This document shows, piece by piece, positions 9,063 through 17,599 of a DNA stretch of 64,000 nt. The DNA comes from Acetispira formosa (nom. nud.). GTDB lineage: Bacteria > Desulfobacterota > Desulfarculia > Adiutricales > Adiutricaceae. A model generated the notes under the pieces. The model was not told where the DNA came from, ran no database searches, and saw only the letters and a list, made by a program, of their open reading frames with translations. The translations under genes and the position numbers were made by a program. The DNA is taken from NCBI GenBank assembly GCA_023525915.1, contig CP026657.1:3000001-3064000 (forward strand). The letters run 5' to 3'. Position 1 is the first letter of the stretch, and the number at the start of each line of letters is the position of its first letter.

Positions 9063-9210
9063 CGGCCGTGCGGGCGAAAAATTTTCTGACGTCGCTCGTA
9101 ATTTTCTCGTATTCCCGGCCGGGTGGCTTCACAAGAGGGCTGTGAGTGCGTGCCCGTCCGGGGAGCAAAATTACGAGCGACTTACAGAAAATTTTTCGCC
9201 CGCCCGGCCT
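9063..9210. repeat. Family-D long hairpin
   Basis: Arms of about 50 bp: the left carries GGGCGAAAAATTTTCTGACG and GCTCGTAATTTTC, the right their complements ending TTTTTCGCCCGCCCGGCC. The copy at 50210-50362 has different stem bases at several positions, still paired. It stands about 70 bp from a family-A composite, forming a block repeated in inverted order near 50 kb. Confidence 0.8.
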
Positions 9211-9280
9211 GGTCAGTGTCGGCATTTGGGTGGGATGATGGTTGTGGGCTTGTATAAGCCGACCATGTTCAGGAAGGCGA

Positions 9281-9530
9281 GGCGGTGAGATTTCTCCAGA
9301 GGGGACACGATTTTTGCGTAGCGGAGGGGCCGTCAGTTTAAGGGAAAAGATCTACATTTTAAAAAAAGCAGGTCGACCCGATAGGGGAGACGGAGCGCCA
9401 GCGACTGGTTTTGAGGCCATAAAAGCCGCTCGCAACGCAAAAACCACGCTTTTTGCGTTGCTGACGGGCCGCCAGTTTAAGGGAAAAAGCCATACTTAAA
9501 ATCGCTCCACTATGGAGATATCTCACCGCC
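9281..9530 (-). repeat. Family-A composite element with GGCGGTGAGAT ends
   Basis: A 250-bp element bounded by GGCGGTGAGATTTCTCCA and a matching inverted end. Inside are GGAGCGCCAGCGACTGG and the palindrome CAACGCAAAAA / TTTTTGCGTTG (9433-9460) with the family loop CCACG. The same element lies inverted at 49888-50138. Confidence 0.8.
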
Positions 9531-9661
9531 CCGCCATACGGATTTTACCTTTGCCGCCTCAAGCGATTGCCCTATGACATTTTCCTCCGACACTGGACAA
9601 TCGTCCGTAAATATGGTAAGCGAATTAATGTCCCGCCTTGCGGCGGGCTGTTAGGAGTGAA

Positions 9662-10435
9662 ATGTTTCCTGTTCCTGTTCAGCTTGGGCCACTCAGTTTG
9701 AGCTTTTACGGCCTTATGGTGGCGGCTGGTGTTCTGGCCGCCCTGGCCCTTTTTTCATACACCGCCCCCCGGCGGCAAATATCCCCCGCTGCGGCCAGGG
9801 ATTTCTGCTTCTGGATGATCCTGGCGGGACTTCTGGGGTCACGGGTCTGGTATGTGGTTTTTCACTGGCCGGAATTTTCAGATGATCTGCCGGGCGTGTT
9901 CGCCTACTGGCGCGGCGGACTGATGTTTCAGGGGGGAGTGGTGGCCGCGCTTCTGCTCTCGCCGGTCTTCCTGCGGCGCTATAATCTGAAATTCTGGCCA
10001 GCGGCTGATGTCATGGCTCCATCTCTGGCTCTGGGCCAGTGTTTCGGCCGCTTGGGCTGTTTCGCGGCCGGCTGCTGTTATGGCCGGCCCACTGACTCAA
10101 CTTTCGCGGTGACTTTTCCGCCGGGTTCGCTGGCCCCGGCCGGGATTCCCCTCATGCCGGTGCAGTTGATCGAATCGGCCGCTTTGCTGGTGCTGACCAT
10201 TGTTCTGGTTCTGGCCATCAAGGCCTGGACGGGTCGTCGTCCCGGAGGGACGGCTTCTCTCTATTTGGCCGGAACCGGGCTTATCAGGCTGATTATGGAA
10301 GTTTTTTTCAGAGGCGATTACCGGGGTGAGCCAATTATCGGCACACTGCCGCCGACGACGCTGACGGCAATGGCCGCTTTGGCGGCCGGGCTGATTCTCC
10401 TTATCTGGCGCGGCCCACAGCGCAGGATGGAATAA
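9662..10435 (+). CDS. lgt: Prolipoprotein diacylglyceryl transferase
   Basis: This inner-membrane enzyme transfers diacylglycerol from phosphatidylglycerol to the lipobox cysteine of prolipoproteins. The 257-residue protein has about seven membrane segments. It carries the family signature GRLGCFAAGCCYGR, followed by a substrate loop with MPVQLIES and, near the C-terminus, RLIMEVFFRGDYRG. The Cys-rich signature replaces the GRLGNF form of enterobacteria, as in other deltaproteobacteria. I prefer the ATG at 9662, behind AGGAG, over an upstream TTG at 9638 that adds eight charged residues before the membrane domain. No partner gene is close. Confidence 0.92.
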   Translation: MFPVPVQLGPLSLSFYGLMVAAGVLAALALFSYTAPRRQISPAAARDFCFWMILAGLLGSRVWYVVFHWPEFSDDLPGVFAYWRGGLMFQGGVVAALLLSPVFLRRYNLKFWPAADVMAPSLALGQCFGRLGCFAAGCCYGRPTDSTFAVTFPPGSLAPAGIPLMPVQLIESAALLVLTIVLVLAIKAWTGRRPGGTASLYLAGTGLIRLIMEVFFRGDYRGEPIIGTLPPTTLTAMAALAAGLILLIWRGPQRRME

Positions 10436-10586
10436 AAAATCGGCCGCTTCAAGCGACATATTCTTCACCCGAAATGACGATTTTGGCGGTTCGCGGTGAT
10501 TCTTTGGTGAAAAAAGTCATTTTTAGCTTGAAATTCAGCCGTTCATAAGGTAAAGAAGTCAAGGTATATAAATTAAGGAGGCCACT

Positions 10587-11081
10587 GTGGATCTGCACGC
10601 ACTTAGATACTCCCCTGAAAGACTCTGGGTCCGGTTGGAGGATGACAATCAGGTGACCATCGGTTTGACCGATGAAGCTCTGGAAGATTACGACGAACTG
10701 ACCAAAATACGCCTCCCTGCGGAAGGCGACGAGTTTTCAAAGGATGAGCCTTTCGGACGCCTTTCAGTGGGCAGCGGAACGGGCCTGCGGCTTCTTTCGC
10801 CTGTCAGCGGAGAGGTGGTGGCCATAAATGAGGACATTGTCGATGCGCCTGAGGCCATTTTGGAAGATCCTTACGAAGAGGGCTGGCTCATTCGCATGGA
10901 CCTCAACTCCATGAGCGAATATGACGATCTGATGACTCGTGAGGAGTATGACGACTTCATCGACGAAGAATATGGCGATGATGACGCTGAAGACGAAGAA
11001 GATGAAGATTTTGATGAGGATGAAGAAGGCTACGAGGAAGAGGACGACGACGAATACTATTATGACGACGATGACGAGTAA
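10587..11081 (+). CDS. GcvH-like protein lacking the lipoyl lysine, with acidic tail
   Basis: Residues 1-105 align with the H protein of the glycine cleavage system: HALRYSPERLWVRLE, VTIGLTDEAL, IRLPAEGDEF, LLSPVSGEVVAIN and EDPYEEGWLIRM. In true H proteins a lysine in ESVKA carries lipoate. Here the aligned stretch is LSVGSGTG, with glycine at the lysine position and no lysine nearby, so it should not be lipoylated. A tail of about 50 residues made almost only of Asp, Glu and Tyr follows. The GTG start sits behind a strong AAGGAGG. No gcvT or gcvP is near. It may be a binding or regulatory relative of H protein; function unknown. Confidence 0.7.
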   Translation: MDLHALRYSPERLWVRLEDDNQVTIGLTDEALEDYDELTKIRLPAEGDEFSKDEPFGRLSVGSGTGLRLLSPVSGEVVAINEDIVDAPEAILEDPYEEGWLIRMDLNSMSEYDDLMTREEYDDFIDEEYGDDDAEDEEDEDFDEDEEGYEEEDDDEYYYDDDDE

Positions 11082-11110
11082 TCCATCGTCCTTCTGAATC
11101 GCCAGTAATC

Positions 11111-11165
11111 TGAATAAGAAAGAGCCGGAACCTTCTGTAGGGGGATTCCGGCTCTTTCTTATTCA
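11111..11165. terminator. Bidirectional terminator between gcvH-like and GNAT genes
   Basis: A perfect 20-bp inverted repeat (TGAATAAGAAAGAGCCGGAA and its complement, loop 11131-11145) separates two convergent genes. A-rich and T-rich ends on both sides suit termination in either direction. The GNAT stop codon lies within the right arm. Confidence 0.88.
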
Positions 11166-12154
11166 GGGCGGCTGGGGCGGCTGGAAAGCCCCGCTTGCCT
11201 GTGATAGTGGAGGGCCGCCAAAGGGGCGGTGTTGACGAAGCCCAGGCTATGATAAAGCTTCAGGGCCGGGAGGTTGTAAGAGGCGGTTTCGACCTTGATT
11301 TCACCCACTCGCCCTCTGAGCCGGTTGAGGGTTTCATGCATTATCAGGCGGCCCAGCCCCCGGCCCCGATAGGGGGCGGCTACGGCCAGGATGGAGAGAA
11401 AGGCCAATTGTCCGCTGATGCGCACGGTGGAGATGGCCGCAGGCCGACCGCGGCGCTGATCCCAAAGGAGCAGAGCCGGATCGGCCTTGCCGGTCAAATC
11501 TTCCAGGGCCACCTGGCTCCAGAGGAGGCGAGCTTTTTCCGGGCCGGGAACCCTGTCGTTGCGCCAGTGTCCGTCATAGAAAAAATCACCTAGGGCTTCG
11601 ACCGTATCGGCGGCCAGTTCAGAGACGTCGTCATCTTCCAGCACGACGAAACCAGCCGGGCGTTCAGCGGTCAGGGCTTCTTCCGGCACGGTTCCGGTCA
11701 GGGAGGTACCGATTTCGGCCATGACGAAATTTTCCCCCAAAAAACCCCTCAGCACGGCTGGATCGTGAAATGTTTTGATGGTAATCAGGTAATGGTCGCG
11801 GATGCGGCTCTGTTCAATGGCCAGATTGGCCAGCCGCCGCACTCTGGTTTCCCGCTCCAGCTGATTTTCAACCACCATGAACGGCCCCAGGATTCTGGCC
11901 GCCTCAAAACCCAGAAATTCGCTTTCCCAGTCTGAACGGTGATAGAGGGCCAGACCTTTGGCCGGATGCCTCTCGTCGACCCATAAAGGCACGGCCGCTC
12001 CCCGGCCGACCATAGCGGCCATATCTCTGATGGAATCCTGCGGCAGGGCGGGGCTCCAAAGGTCAACTGGATGTCCGACTTCACGGATTTCCCGCGAGAG
12101 CAGGGTCAGTGTTCCGGCAACGATACGGGCGGCCTGAAGGTTTGGGCTGGGCAA
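11159..12154 (-). CDS. GNAT-family N-acetyltransferase
   Basis: A 331-residue protein with a GNAT domain in its C-terminal third. The acetyl-CoA pyrophosphate loop is visible in LAVAAPYRGRGLGRLIM, followed by the typical ALKLYHSLGFVNTAPL end of motif B. The N-terminal 200 residues are probably a degenerate second GNAT-like fold with FVVLEDDDVSELAAD; the acceptor substrate is unknown. The start is a TTG chosen because AGAGGAG lies five bases upstream. A family-B repeat separates it from the radical SAM gene on the same strand, so the two may be transcribed apart. Confidence 0.75.
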   Translation of the reverse strand: MPSPNLQAARIVAGTLTLLSREIREVGHPVDLWSPALPQDSIRDMAAMVGRGAAVPLWVDERHPAKGLALYHRSDWESEFLGFEAARILGPFMVVENQLERETRVRRLANLAIEQSRIRDHYLITIKTFHDPAVLRGFLGENFVMAEIGTSLTGTVPEEALTAERPAGFVVLEDDDVSELAADTVEALGDFFYDGHWRNDRVPGPEKARLLWSQVALEDLTGKADPALLLWDQRRGRPAAISTVRISGQLAFLSILAVAAPYRGRGLGRLIMHETLNRLRGRVGEIKVETASYNLPALKLYHSLGFVNTAPLAALHYHRQAGLSSRPSRPE

Positions 12155-12171
12155 TTGAACTCCTCTGGTGC

Positions 12172-12394
12172 ACCGGGCTGGGCCCGGACCCCATGTCTAG
12201 GTGGCTCCTTCCCGTAATGGTTGGTTACGGAGGCCATCATCATATTAAGATCGGTGCCCCCACAGCGGTGGCTGCTTCCATAGCTGAGGGGGCCGCGCTC
12301 TTAATACGATGATGGCCGCCAAAACTAACGCCCCGGGAAGGGGTTACCCAGACGAAGGATGCGCTAGCATCCGTGGGTCCAGGGCTATGCCCTG
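12172..12394. repeat. Family-B palindromic element
   Basis: A shorter full-length copy of the element at 4994-5329. It has a left outer end (CCGGGCTGGGCCCGG), CCCGTAATGG, CATCATCATATTAAG, one hairpin with stem GGTGCCCCCACAGC, then CTTAATACGATGATGG and the outer block ending CCAGGGCTATGCCCTGG. Its right tip provides the stop codon of the radical SAM gene. Confidence 0.82.
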
Positions 12395-13359
12395 GTTTTG
12401 AATATGTCGTATTTATTGGTGTTGTGATAACAGTTGCGGCAGACGCTCATGGTTTCATGACCCAGAGCCCGGCCAACTCTGTCCCTTTGTTCGTTCATTT
12501 TCCGGCTGTGCCAGGCTTCATGGAGGCTGATTGCTCCGACATAACCAAGGCTGTGTTCTTCAAGGCCGTCGGCGTCCTGTCCGCAGAACTGGATCAGCCC
12601 GTCATATTTGACCTCCAGGGCCAGAAAGACATCGACGCACAAGCCCCGGCTCAGGCCTGCGGATTGCTTATCCAGAAAAGGCTTGACCCGGTCGACTTCT
12701 GAAACGAAATTGAGATTGGTCAGATCCACCGCCACTTTGTCGACCAGGGTGAGATATTCATCAATGAAGGCTTCCGGGTCGGCCTTGGCCGCCTCATCGG
12801 CCAGAACGGAGGTCAATATGCTTAAGAAGGGGCGGGGACGCTCCCCGCGCCGCCGGGAGGCCATTTCTATATTGGCCCGGAGCCGCCCATAGTCCGACTT
12901 GCGGCGGTTGAATTCATATTGCTCCGGGGTCAGGCCCTGCATGGAAAACTGAAGGTCATCCACCTCATATTCAATCATGGTGTCCATCAGCTCCGGGGTC
13001 AGGGCCAGGCCGTTGGTGTAAATCTTGAGCGGCAGACCGGCTTTTTTTATCATGGTTATGATTTCACCGGCCTGTGGGTGAAGCAGGGGTTCACCCCAGC
13101 CGGTCAGCCTGAGGCCGCATTCCGGGTAGCGGGAGGCTTCTGTGACGATCAGCCGGGCGGTTTCGAGGCTCATGTCGCCCAAGGGGCGGCGGCTGGTCTG
13201 ACGGGAGCAGAAAAAGCAATCCAACTGACAGCGGTTGGTCAGTTCGATATTGAGCCAGAAGGGAAACTGGCGGGGCGGATCGTAATCGGTGAGCCAGCCC
13301 GGTGAATTATAGAGCCAGTAAAAGGGATCACTTTCCCGTCCGAGACGATAGCGCAGCAT
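12385..13359 (-). CDS. Radical SAM protein with SPASM-like C-terminus
   Basis: A 324-residue radical S-adenosylmethionine enzyme. The 4Fe-4S cluster motif is CQLDCFFC in NIELTNRCQLDCFFCSR (about residues 43-50), followed by TGWGEPLLHP (SAM-binding GE motif) and LKIYTNGLALTPE. The C-terminus has further cysteines (CVDVF, FCGQDADG, CRNCYHN) that look like a SPASM-type auxiliary cluster site. Such enzymes modify peptides or small molecules, but no precursor peptide is evident nearby. The final residues TRA and the TAG stop derive from the tip of a family-B repeat, exactly as in cooC. Confidence 0.8.
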   Translation of the reverse strand: MLRYRLGRESDPFYWLYNSPGWLTDYDPPRQFPFWLNIELTNRCQLDCFFCSRQTSRRPLGDMSLETARLIVTEASRYPECGLRLTGWGEPLLHPQAGEIITMIKKAGLPLKIYTNGLALTPELMDTMIEYEVDDLQFSMQGLTPEQYEFNRRKSDYGRLRANIEMASRRRGERPRPFLSILTSVLADEAAKADPEAFIDEYLTLVDKVAVDLTNLNFVSEVDRVKPFLDKQSAGLSRGLCVDVFLALEVKYDGLIQFCGQDADGLEEHSLGYVGAISLHEAWHSRKMNEQRDRVGRALGHETMSVCRNCYHNTNKYDIFKTRA

Positions 13360-13392
13360 AGGGTTTCCTTTTTACCAAACCGCCGGGGCTGG

Positions 13393-13674
13393 TCAGGCCG
13401 TGAGGCCCTGATAGACGAAATATCCGCCCATGATCAAAAAAGCCAGCCCGGCCAGCGTTTTTAAAGTTTTGGGTGAAATCACCTTTCCAATGGCCGCCCC
13501 GAACATGACGGCCAGAAAGGTGGATAGAACCAGGGCGGCGGAAGAGGCCAGAAAGACCTCCAGGGCGGTGGCCGTGGTCCCGGCGATGAACAGCACCGTG
13601 GCGAGCTGGGTTTTATCGCCCAGCTCGGCCATGAAGACGCTGGAGAAAATGGGCAGCATGGCTTTTAGTCTCAT
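13393..13674 (-). CDS. UPF0016/GDT1-family half transporter, second copy
   Basis: A 93-residue membrane protein with three predicted helices and the family signature AELGDKTQLATVLF near its N-terminus. Full-length members have two such halves fused and export manganese or calcium. Here the halves are separate genes: this start overlaps the stop of the previous gene by 4 bp, which suggests translational coupling and a heterodimer. A divalent cation export role follows from the family. Confidence 0.85.
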   Translation of the reverse strand: MRLKAMLPIFSSVFMAELGDKTQLATVLFIAGTTATALEVFLASSAALVLSTFLAVMFGAAIGKVISPKTLKTLAGLAFLIMGGYFVYQGLTA

Positions 13675-13979
13675 GCTTCACCGCCTGTGTCGGCTTTCTC
13701 GCGGGAGAGGCCCTGGCGGATGAACAAGAGGCCCATAATTACGAAGACCGCTCCGGCCCCGATTTTCAGAAAATGCGGCGGAATGAACCGGCCGATAGCG
13801 GCGCCAAAGATAACGGCCAGAAGGGTGGACAGCACCAGAGCCAGAGAGGAGGCCCAAAAGACTTCAGCCTTGGTGCATCCGCCGCCAGCCATGAAGCAGA
13901 CGGTGGCGACCTGAGTTTTGTCGCCCAGCTCGGCCATGAAGACGCTGGAGAAAATCGGCAGCATAACTTTAAAATCCAT
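13671..13979 (-). CDS. UPF0016/GDT1-family half transporter, first copy
   Basis: A 102-residue membrane protein parallel to its downstream neighbour. It has the signature AELGDKTQVATVCF, a middle segment LVLSTLLAVIFGAAIG, and a C-terminal helix followed by a charged tail. The two proteins are clearly paralogous, and the pair reconstitutes the two-motif architecture of manganese/calcium exporters such as MntX-type GDT1 proteins. The start is an ATG. The upstream 130 bp before the large inverted repeat should hold the promoter. Confidence 0.85.
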   Translation of the reverse strand: MDFKVMLPIFSSVFMAELGDKTQVATVCFMAGGGCTKAEVFWASSLALVLSTLLAVIFGAAIGRFIPPHFLKIGAGAVFVIMGLLFIRQGLSREKADTGGEA

Positions 13980-14112
13980 TCATTCACCAGCCATAGTTTG
14001 AGGTTGCCGACGGCCATTCCTTCCGGCCTGATACCCTTTAGGGGAATTTTACAATTTTACCATAAATTGAAGAAGTGTGGAAGTGTGGCCTGGCGGCCGG
14101 CTGATTTGGAGA
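13980..14112. other. Upstream region of the UPF0016 pair
   Basis: About 130 bp of non-coding sequence, A+T-rich near 14040-14075, between the UPF0016 start and the family-E inverted repeat. It may contain the promoter of the pair; no boxes are convincing. Confidence 0.35.
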
Positions 14113-14881
14113 AGACTTGGCCCGATCGGCCAACCAGAGGGTTCCACCCTCTGGACTCCGGCTGGGGGAGGGCCCACGCGGGCCCTACCCCAGACCCCAC
14201 CCGCGCCAAGGGGCAAGCCCCTTGGAACCCCAAGAGGTCAGGGTTAGCTTCAACTTTCTTTTTCCCGCATCGCCGCAACTCGCTTCGAGTACGAAGCTCA
14301 GACAAGCGGCGACGCTTCATACTGCTTCGGCTTCTGGTGCTATAGGCAGTTTTACGTTGTACTGTCACATTCCGCGATAGGCAGCTTCATCAGCTGAGTG
14401 GTAGTTCACGTATGTTCGGCTTAAATCAGCCTCCCCTTAAAGGCCCTTTCCAGTGCTGTTAGTCCGTCTCTCCGCCACCTATCGCTTTTCAATGAGTTGC
14501 TCATTAAAAAAAAGACGGCCAAGTCTCAACGTTACAGCACTGAAAAAACTAGGGGAGGGGAAAAAGTAATCAGCCGAACATACGTGAAGCAGCAATCATT
14601 CGATGAAGCTGCCTATAGCAAAATGTAACAGCCCAATGTGAAGCGGCCAACAGCGGTTAAAGCGGAAGGTGTATGAAGCGTCGCCGCTTGTCTGAGCTTC
14701 GTACCCGAAGCGAGTTGCGGCGATGCGGGAAGGGGAAAGTTGAAGCCGACCCTAACCTCTTGGGGGTCCAGGGGGCTCCGCCCCCCTGGCGCGGGTGGGG
14801 TCTGGGGTAGGGCCCGCGTGGGCCCTCCCCCAGCCGGAGTCCAGAGGGTGGAACCCTTTGGTTGGCCTTTCAGGCCAAGTC
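14113..14881. repeat. Family-E long inverted repeat, 0.77 kb
   Basis: Two arms of about 340-370 bp face each other around an A-rich centre near 14490-14515. Shared blocks include CCGGCTGGGGGAGGGCCCAC, CGGGCCCTACCCCAGACCCC, CATCGCCGCAACTCGCTTCG and TTCACGTATGTTCGGCT. The arms are not identical: they match best at the outer 200 bp and around 14395-14425. Small palindromes such as GGGCCCACGCGGGCCC sit inside each arm. No open frame has recognisable protein content, so a giant hairpin or two inverted copies of one repeat are the plausible readings. Confidence 0.85.
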
Positions 14882-14935
14882 CTTTAATCGCGCGGCCATA
14901 GGCCGCATTCCTAAATTCTTCTATCAGGCCCTTAC

Positions 14936-15613
14936 TTACCACCCATGGTGGCCGACCAGGGCTACGAAGCGGCAGTCGGCCAAGGGGGTGCGGCTGATCA
15001 CACCTTGGGGATCTTTAGTGACCAGGGTTAGTTGCTGGGATTTTTCAGTCGGCCCCACCGGCACGATCAAACGACCGCCAGGGGCAAGCTGATCCACCAG
15101 AGGCTGCGGCACTTTCGGCCCCCCGGCCGCCACCACTATGGCGTCATAAGGGGAGTTCTCCGGCCACCCCAAAGTGCCGTCATCCAATTTTAGGTGAATG
15201 TTGGCCGAACCCAAACGCTGAAGATTTTCCCGCCCCCTCTGATAAATTGCCTCCAGACGCTCAACCCCAAAAACCTCCCCGGCCAGGGCGGCCAGAATGG
15301 CAGTTTGATAACCGGAGCCTGAACCGATTTCCAACACCTTATCCGAGGGTTTGAGGTTCAGCGCTTCAACCATCAGGGCCACAATATAAGGCTGTGAAAT
15401 AGTTTGCCCGTGGCCGATGGGCAAGGGGGAATCGCTGTAGGACTGGGCAGCCATGGCTTCGTCCACAAACAAATGACGCGGAACGCGAAACATGGTCTCC
15501 AGAACCCTGGCGTCTCGAATGCCGCGTTTTTTTAATTGCAGTTCCACCATCTTGCGGCGGGCTATGCGGTAATCATCCGGGTTCCACCCGGTTTTTTGAG
15601 GCAAGTCAGTCAT
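14936..15613 (-). CDS. pcm: Protein-L-isoaspartate O-methyltransferase
   Basis: A 225-residue SAM-dependent enzyme that methylates L-isoaspartyl residues so that damaged proteins can be repaired. The hallmarks are MFRVPRHLFVDEA, the PLPIGHGQTISQPYIVA substrate loop, and the SAM motif VLEIGSGSGYQTA, then VFGVERLEAI and DAIVVAAGG. Length is as usual for the family. Its ATG overlaps the stop of the metallopeptidase-like gene upstream by 4 bp, so the two are co-transcribed with the queuosine-precursor transporter and probably tex. Confidence 0.93.
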   Translation of the reverse strand: MTDLPQKTGWNPDDYRIARRKMVELQLKKRGIRDARVLETMFRVPRHLFVDEAMAAQSYSDSPLPIGHGQTISQPYIVALMVEALNLKPSDKVLEIGSGSGYQTAILAALAGEVFGVERLEAIYQRGRENLQRLGSANIHLKLDDGTLGWPENSPYDAIVVAAGGPKVPQPLVDQLAPGGRLIVPVGPTEKSQQLTLVTKDPQGVISRTPLADCRFVALVGHHGW

Positions 15614-16797
15614 GGTGTTTTGTCCAGATGGTTGATAAGGCGACGGGGGCCGGAGCCGGTGTCGCGGCTCTCCACCGGCCGGTTCAGGTTCAGTGCCCGC
15701 CCGGCCGCCCGCCCGGCTTTGTCGCTTTCAGGATCATAAAAACGTCGGCGGCTGGAAGTTCTCGTCACTTTGGGGTGGCGGCGATGGATATAGTCATCAA
15801 GGCCGATATCACGGGCCAGCACCGGAGCGGAAAAACCCGGCCGCTCATCGTTGTCAGTTTCAGGGGCGGACTTTTCCGTTGTTTCACAGGAGGCCGCCGC
15901 CGCTTCATCCAGCTTTTTGCAAAATGCTTCCAGAAGACCAATGATAAACGAATTGCGGGCCACCTGCCCGCCGCCTTTATGGCCGCGATGATGCGCCCGC
16001 CACAGGGTTTCCGTCCGTTCCATCAGAAATTGAAAAACATGCTCGGCCAGCCGGGTGTTCTCCGGGCGGCCCATAAGTTCCAGATTCTTTTCCTCAGTAT
16101 CGGTCAGGGGATTGTAACCCGGCACAAAAATGGTTTCCACAAAAAAATGGCGGTTTAGGATGTGGGCGATAAGAGCCAGCCGCGAATTGATCCGCCGCGT
16201 TTCCAGAGAGATGGTGCGGTATTCATATTGCCCGGCCAGATTCTCCCGGCTTTCGGCCTCCAACAGGTCCAGGTTGTGGCGGGCCATCAGACGCGCGGCC
16301 GCGTTCATGGCGTTTTCAGCCTCAGCCGCCACCGGGGAGCCGCCCAGGGCCAGAAGCTTACGCACCTTCTCCAGGGCCCTGGCGCTTTTATCCAGGGCTG
16401 GCGGCAGGTCGTCATCAGGCCAGGGACGCGGGCAGTCTTCCATCAGTTCCACTGACGCGCCGCAATAAAAAGGGTCCAGGCCGATGCGGGCGGCCATGCG
16501 GTGAAAACCCTGGCCGTGAGGTTTTTCATCCTGTTGACGGGCCAGGTCAGTCACCAGCTGGTGGGCGGTTTCGTGGCCGAGAATACCCAGCACGGCCGTC
16601 CAGGGGTGATTTTGAATCAGCTCCTCGCTGATAAGGATGAGACGATTCTCCGGCGACCAGCGTCCCCAGACTTTTTGTCCCTTCATCAGGGAAAAACTGA
16701 CCGGGGAGGCCTGGATGTTGTTGCGCCAGAGTATGTTGTGATGGGCCTTGGACAACTGACGCAGCCAGGCCCTCTTAAAACGGTCACTATTGTCCAT
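15610..16797 (-). CDS. SprT-like metallopeptidase / DUF2786 protein
   Basis: A 395-residue protein with two recognisable parts. Residues 20-130 look like a SprT-type zinc peptidase domain with GILGHETAHQLV (HExxH-type site) and a following HGQGFHRMAARIG. A DUF2786 helix pair follows: KVRKLLALGGSPVAAEAENA and ARLMARHNLDL. The last 100 residues are charged and low-complexity. The start at 16797 is preferred because GGAG sits just upstream; it overlaps the upstream stop by about 11 bp. The function is unknown: the DUF2786 combination occurs in plasmid and phage proteins too, so a DNA-associated proteolytic role is only a guess. Confidence 0.7.
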   Translation of the reverse strand: MDNSDRFKRAWLRQLSKAHHNILWRNNIQASPVSFSLMKGQKVWGRWSPENRLILISEELIQNHPWTAVLGILGHETAHQLVTDLARQQDEKPHGQGFHRMAARIGLDPFYCGASVELMEDCPRPWPDDDLPPALDKSARALEKVRKLLALGGSPVAAEAENAMNAAARLMARHNLDLLEAESRENLAGQYEYRTISLETRRINSRLALIAHILNRHFFVETIFVPGYNPLTDTEEKNLELMGRPENTRLAEHVFQFLMERTETLWRAHHRGHKGGGQVARNSFIIGLLEAFCKKLDEAAAASCETTEKSAPETDNDERPGFSAPVLARDIGLDDYIHRRHPKVTRTSSRRRFYDPESDKAGRAAGRALNLNRPVESRDTGSGPRRLINHLDKTP

Positions 16798-17488
16798 CAA
16801 CACTCCAATGGAAGGGGGAGAAGCTGGTCTGACGGTCATAGACATCGGATTTTTCAATCTTCTTGAAACTGTTGACCACCCAGGCCGTAACCGGCAGGAA
16901 AACAACTTCAATGCCGACCTTAAAAATATAGTTGGAAATGACCAGCGTCAGCCACAGATCCCAATCCAGAACCCCGATAAAGGCGATGGAGGCGAAAATC
17001 AGGGTGTCAAAAATCTGCCCCACGGCGGTGGAGCCGATGAGACGAAACCACAGGTGCCGCCCTCCGGTTTTAACTTTCAGCTTGGCCAGCACCACCGAGT
17101 TGACAAACTCGCCCACGAAGTAGGCGGCCAGACTGGCCACGACGATGCGCGGCACCACGCCCATGACGGAATCCCAGGCGGCCGCTTGCTCCCAGCCTTC
17201 GGCCGGGGGGAAGAGGCCCACCACGCCCATGCTGAGGGCCGATATCAGAAGGGCCAGGAAGCCGATCCAGATGACCCGGCGGCTGCGTTTATAGCCGTAG
17301 ACTTCGGTTAAAAGGTCGTTGAAAATATAGGTGAAGGGGAACATCAGGGTTCCGGCGTCGAAACTGAGGCCCGCCGGCAGGTCAATTATGCGGGTGGAGG
17401 CATAGTTGGACACGATCAAGAGCGTGGCGAACAGCGCGGTGATGAGATCGAGAAATTTAAAGCTGCCATTGTTGACAGATGTATTCAT
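16787..17488 (-). CDS. yhhQ: Queuosine precursor transporter (YhhQ/VUT family)
   Basis: A 233-residue inner-membrane protein with about six helices. Family features include LFATLLIVSNYAS, DAGTLMFPFTYIFNDLLTEVYG with its conserved Asp/Glu, then YFVGEFVNS and GQIFDTLIF. Members import preQ0/preQ1 for queuosine tRNA modification. The ATG at 17488 is preferred over an upstream in-frame start at 17569, which would add residues encoded by the intergenic hairpin at 17520-17548. It precedes the SprT/DUF2786 gene with overlap, in an operon with tex and pcm. Confidence 0.85.
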   Translation of the reverse strand: MNTSVNNGSFKFLDLITALFATLLIVSNYASTRIIDLPAGLSFDAGTLMFPFTYIFNDLLTEVYGYKRSRRVIWIGFLALLISALSMGVVGLFPPAEGWEQAAAWDSVMGVVPRIVVASLAAYFVGEFVNSVVLAKLKVKTGGRHLWFRLIGSTAVGQIFDTLIFASIAFIGVLDWDLWLTLVISNYIFKVGIEVVFLPVTAWVVNSFKKIEKSDVYDRQTSFSPFHWSVDGQ

Positions 17489-17519
17489 TTTAGTCTTCCA
17501 CTTCAGATAACGACATTCA

Positions 17520-17548
17520 GCCGGGCAAAAGTGTAATTTTTGCCCGGC
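17520..17548 (-). terminator. Hairpin between tex and yhhQ
   Basis: GCCGGGCAAAA and TTTTGCCCGGC arms surround a short loop, 52 bp after the tex stop. The stem matches the one seen in diverged family-A copies (60188-60217, 45995-46023), so it may be a reduced repeat acting as terminator or attenuator. Confidence 0.6.
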
Positions 17549-17599
17549 AAGCTGATTGTTTGTCTTCAAATCCAGGCGCGGAGGCCGGGGCGACCGGAT

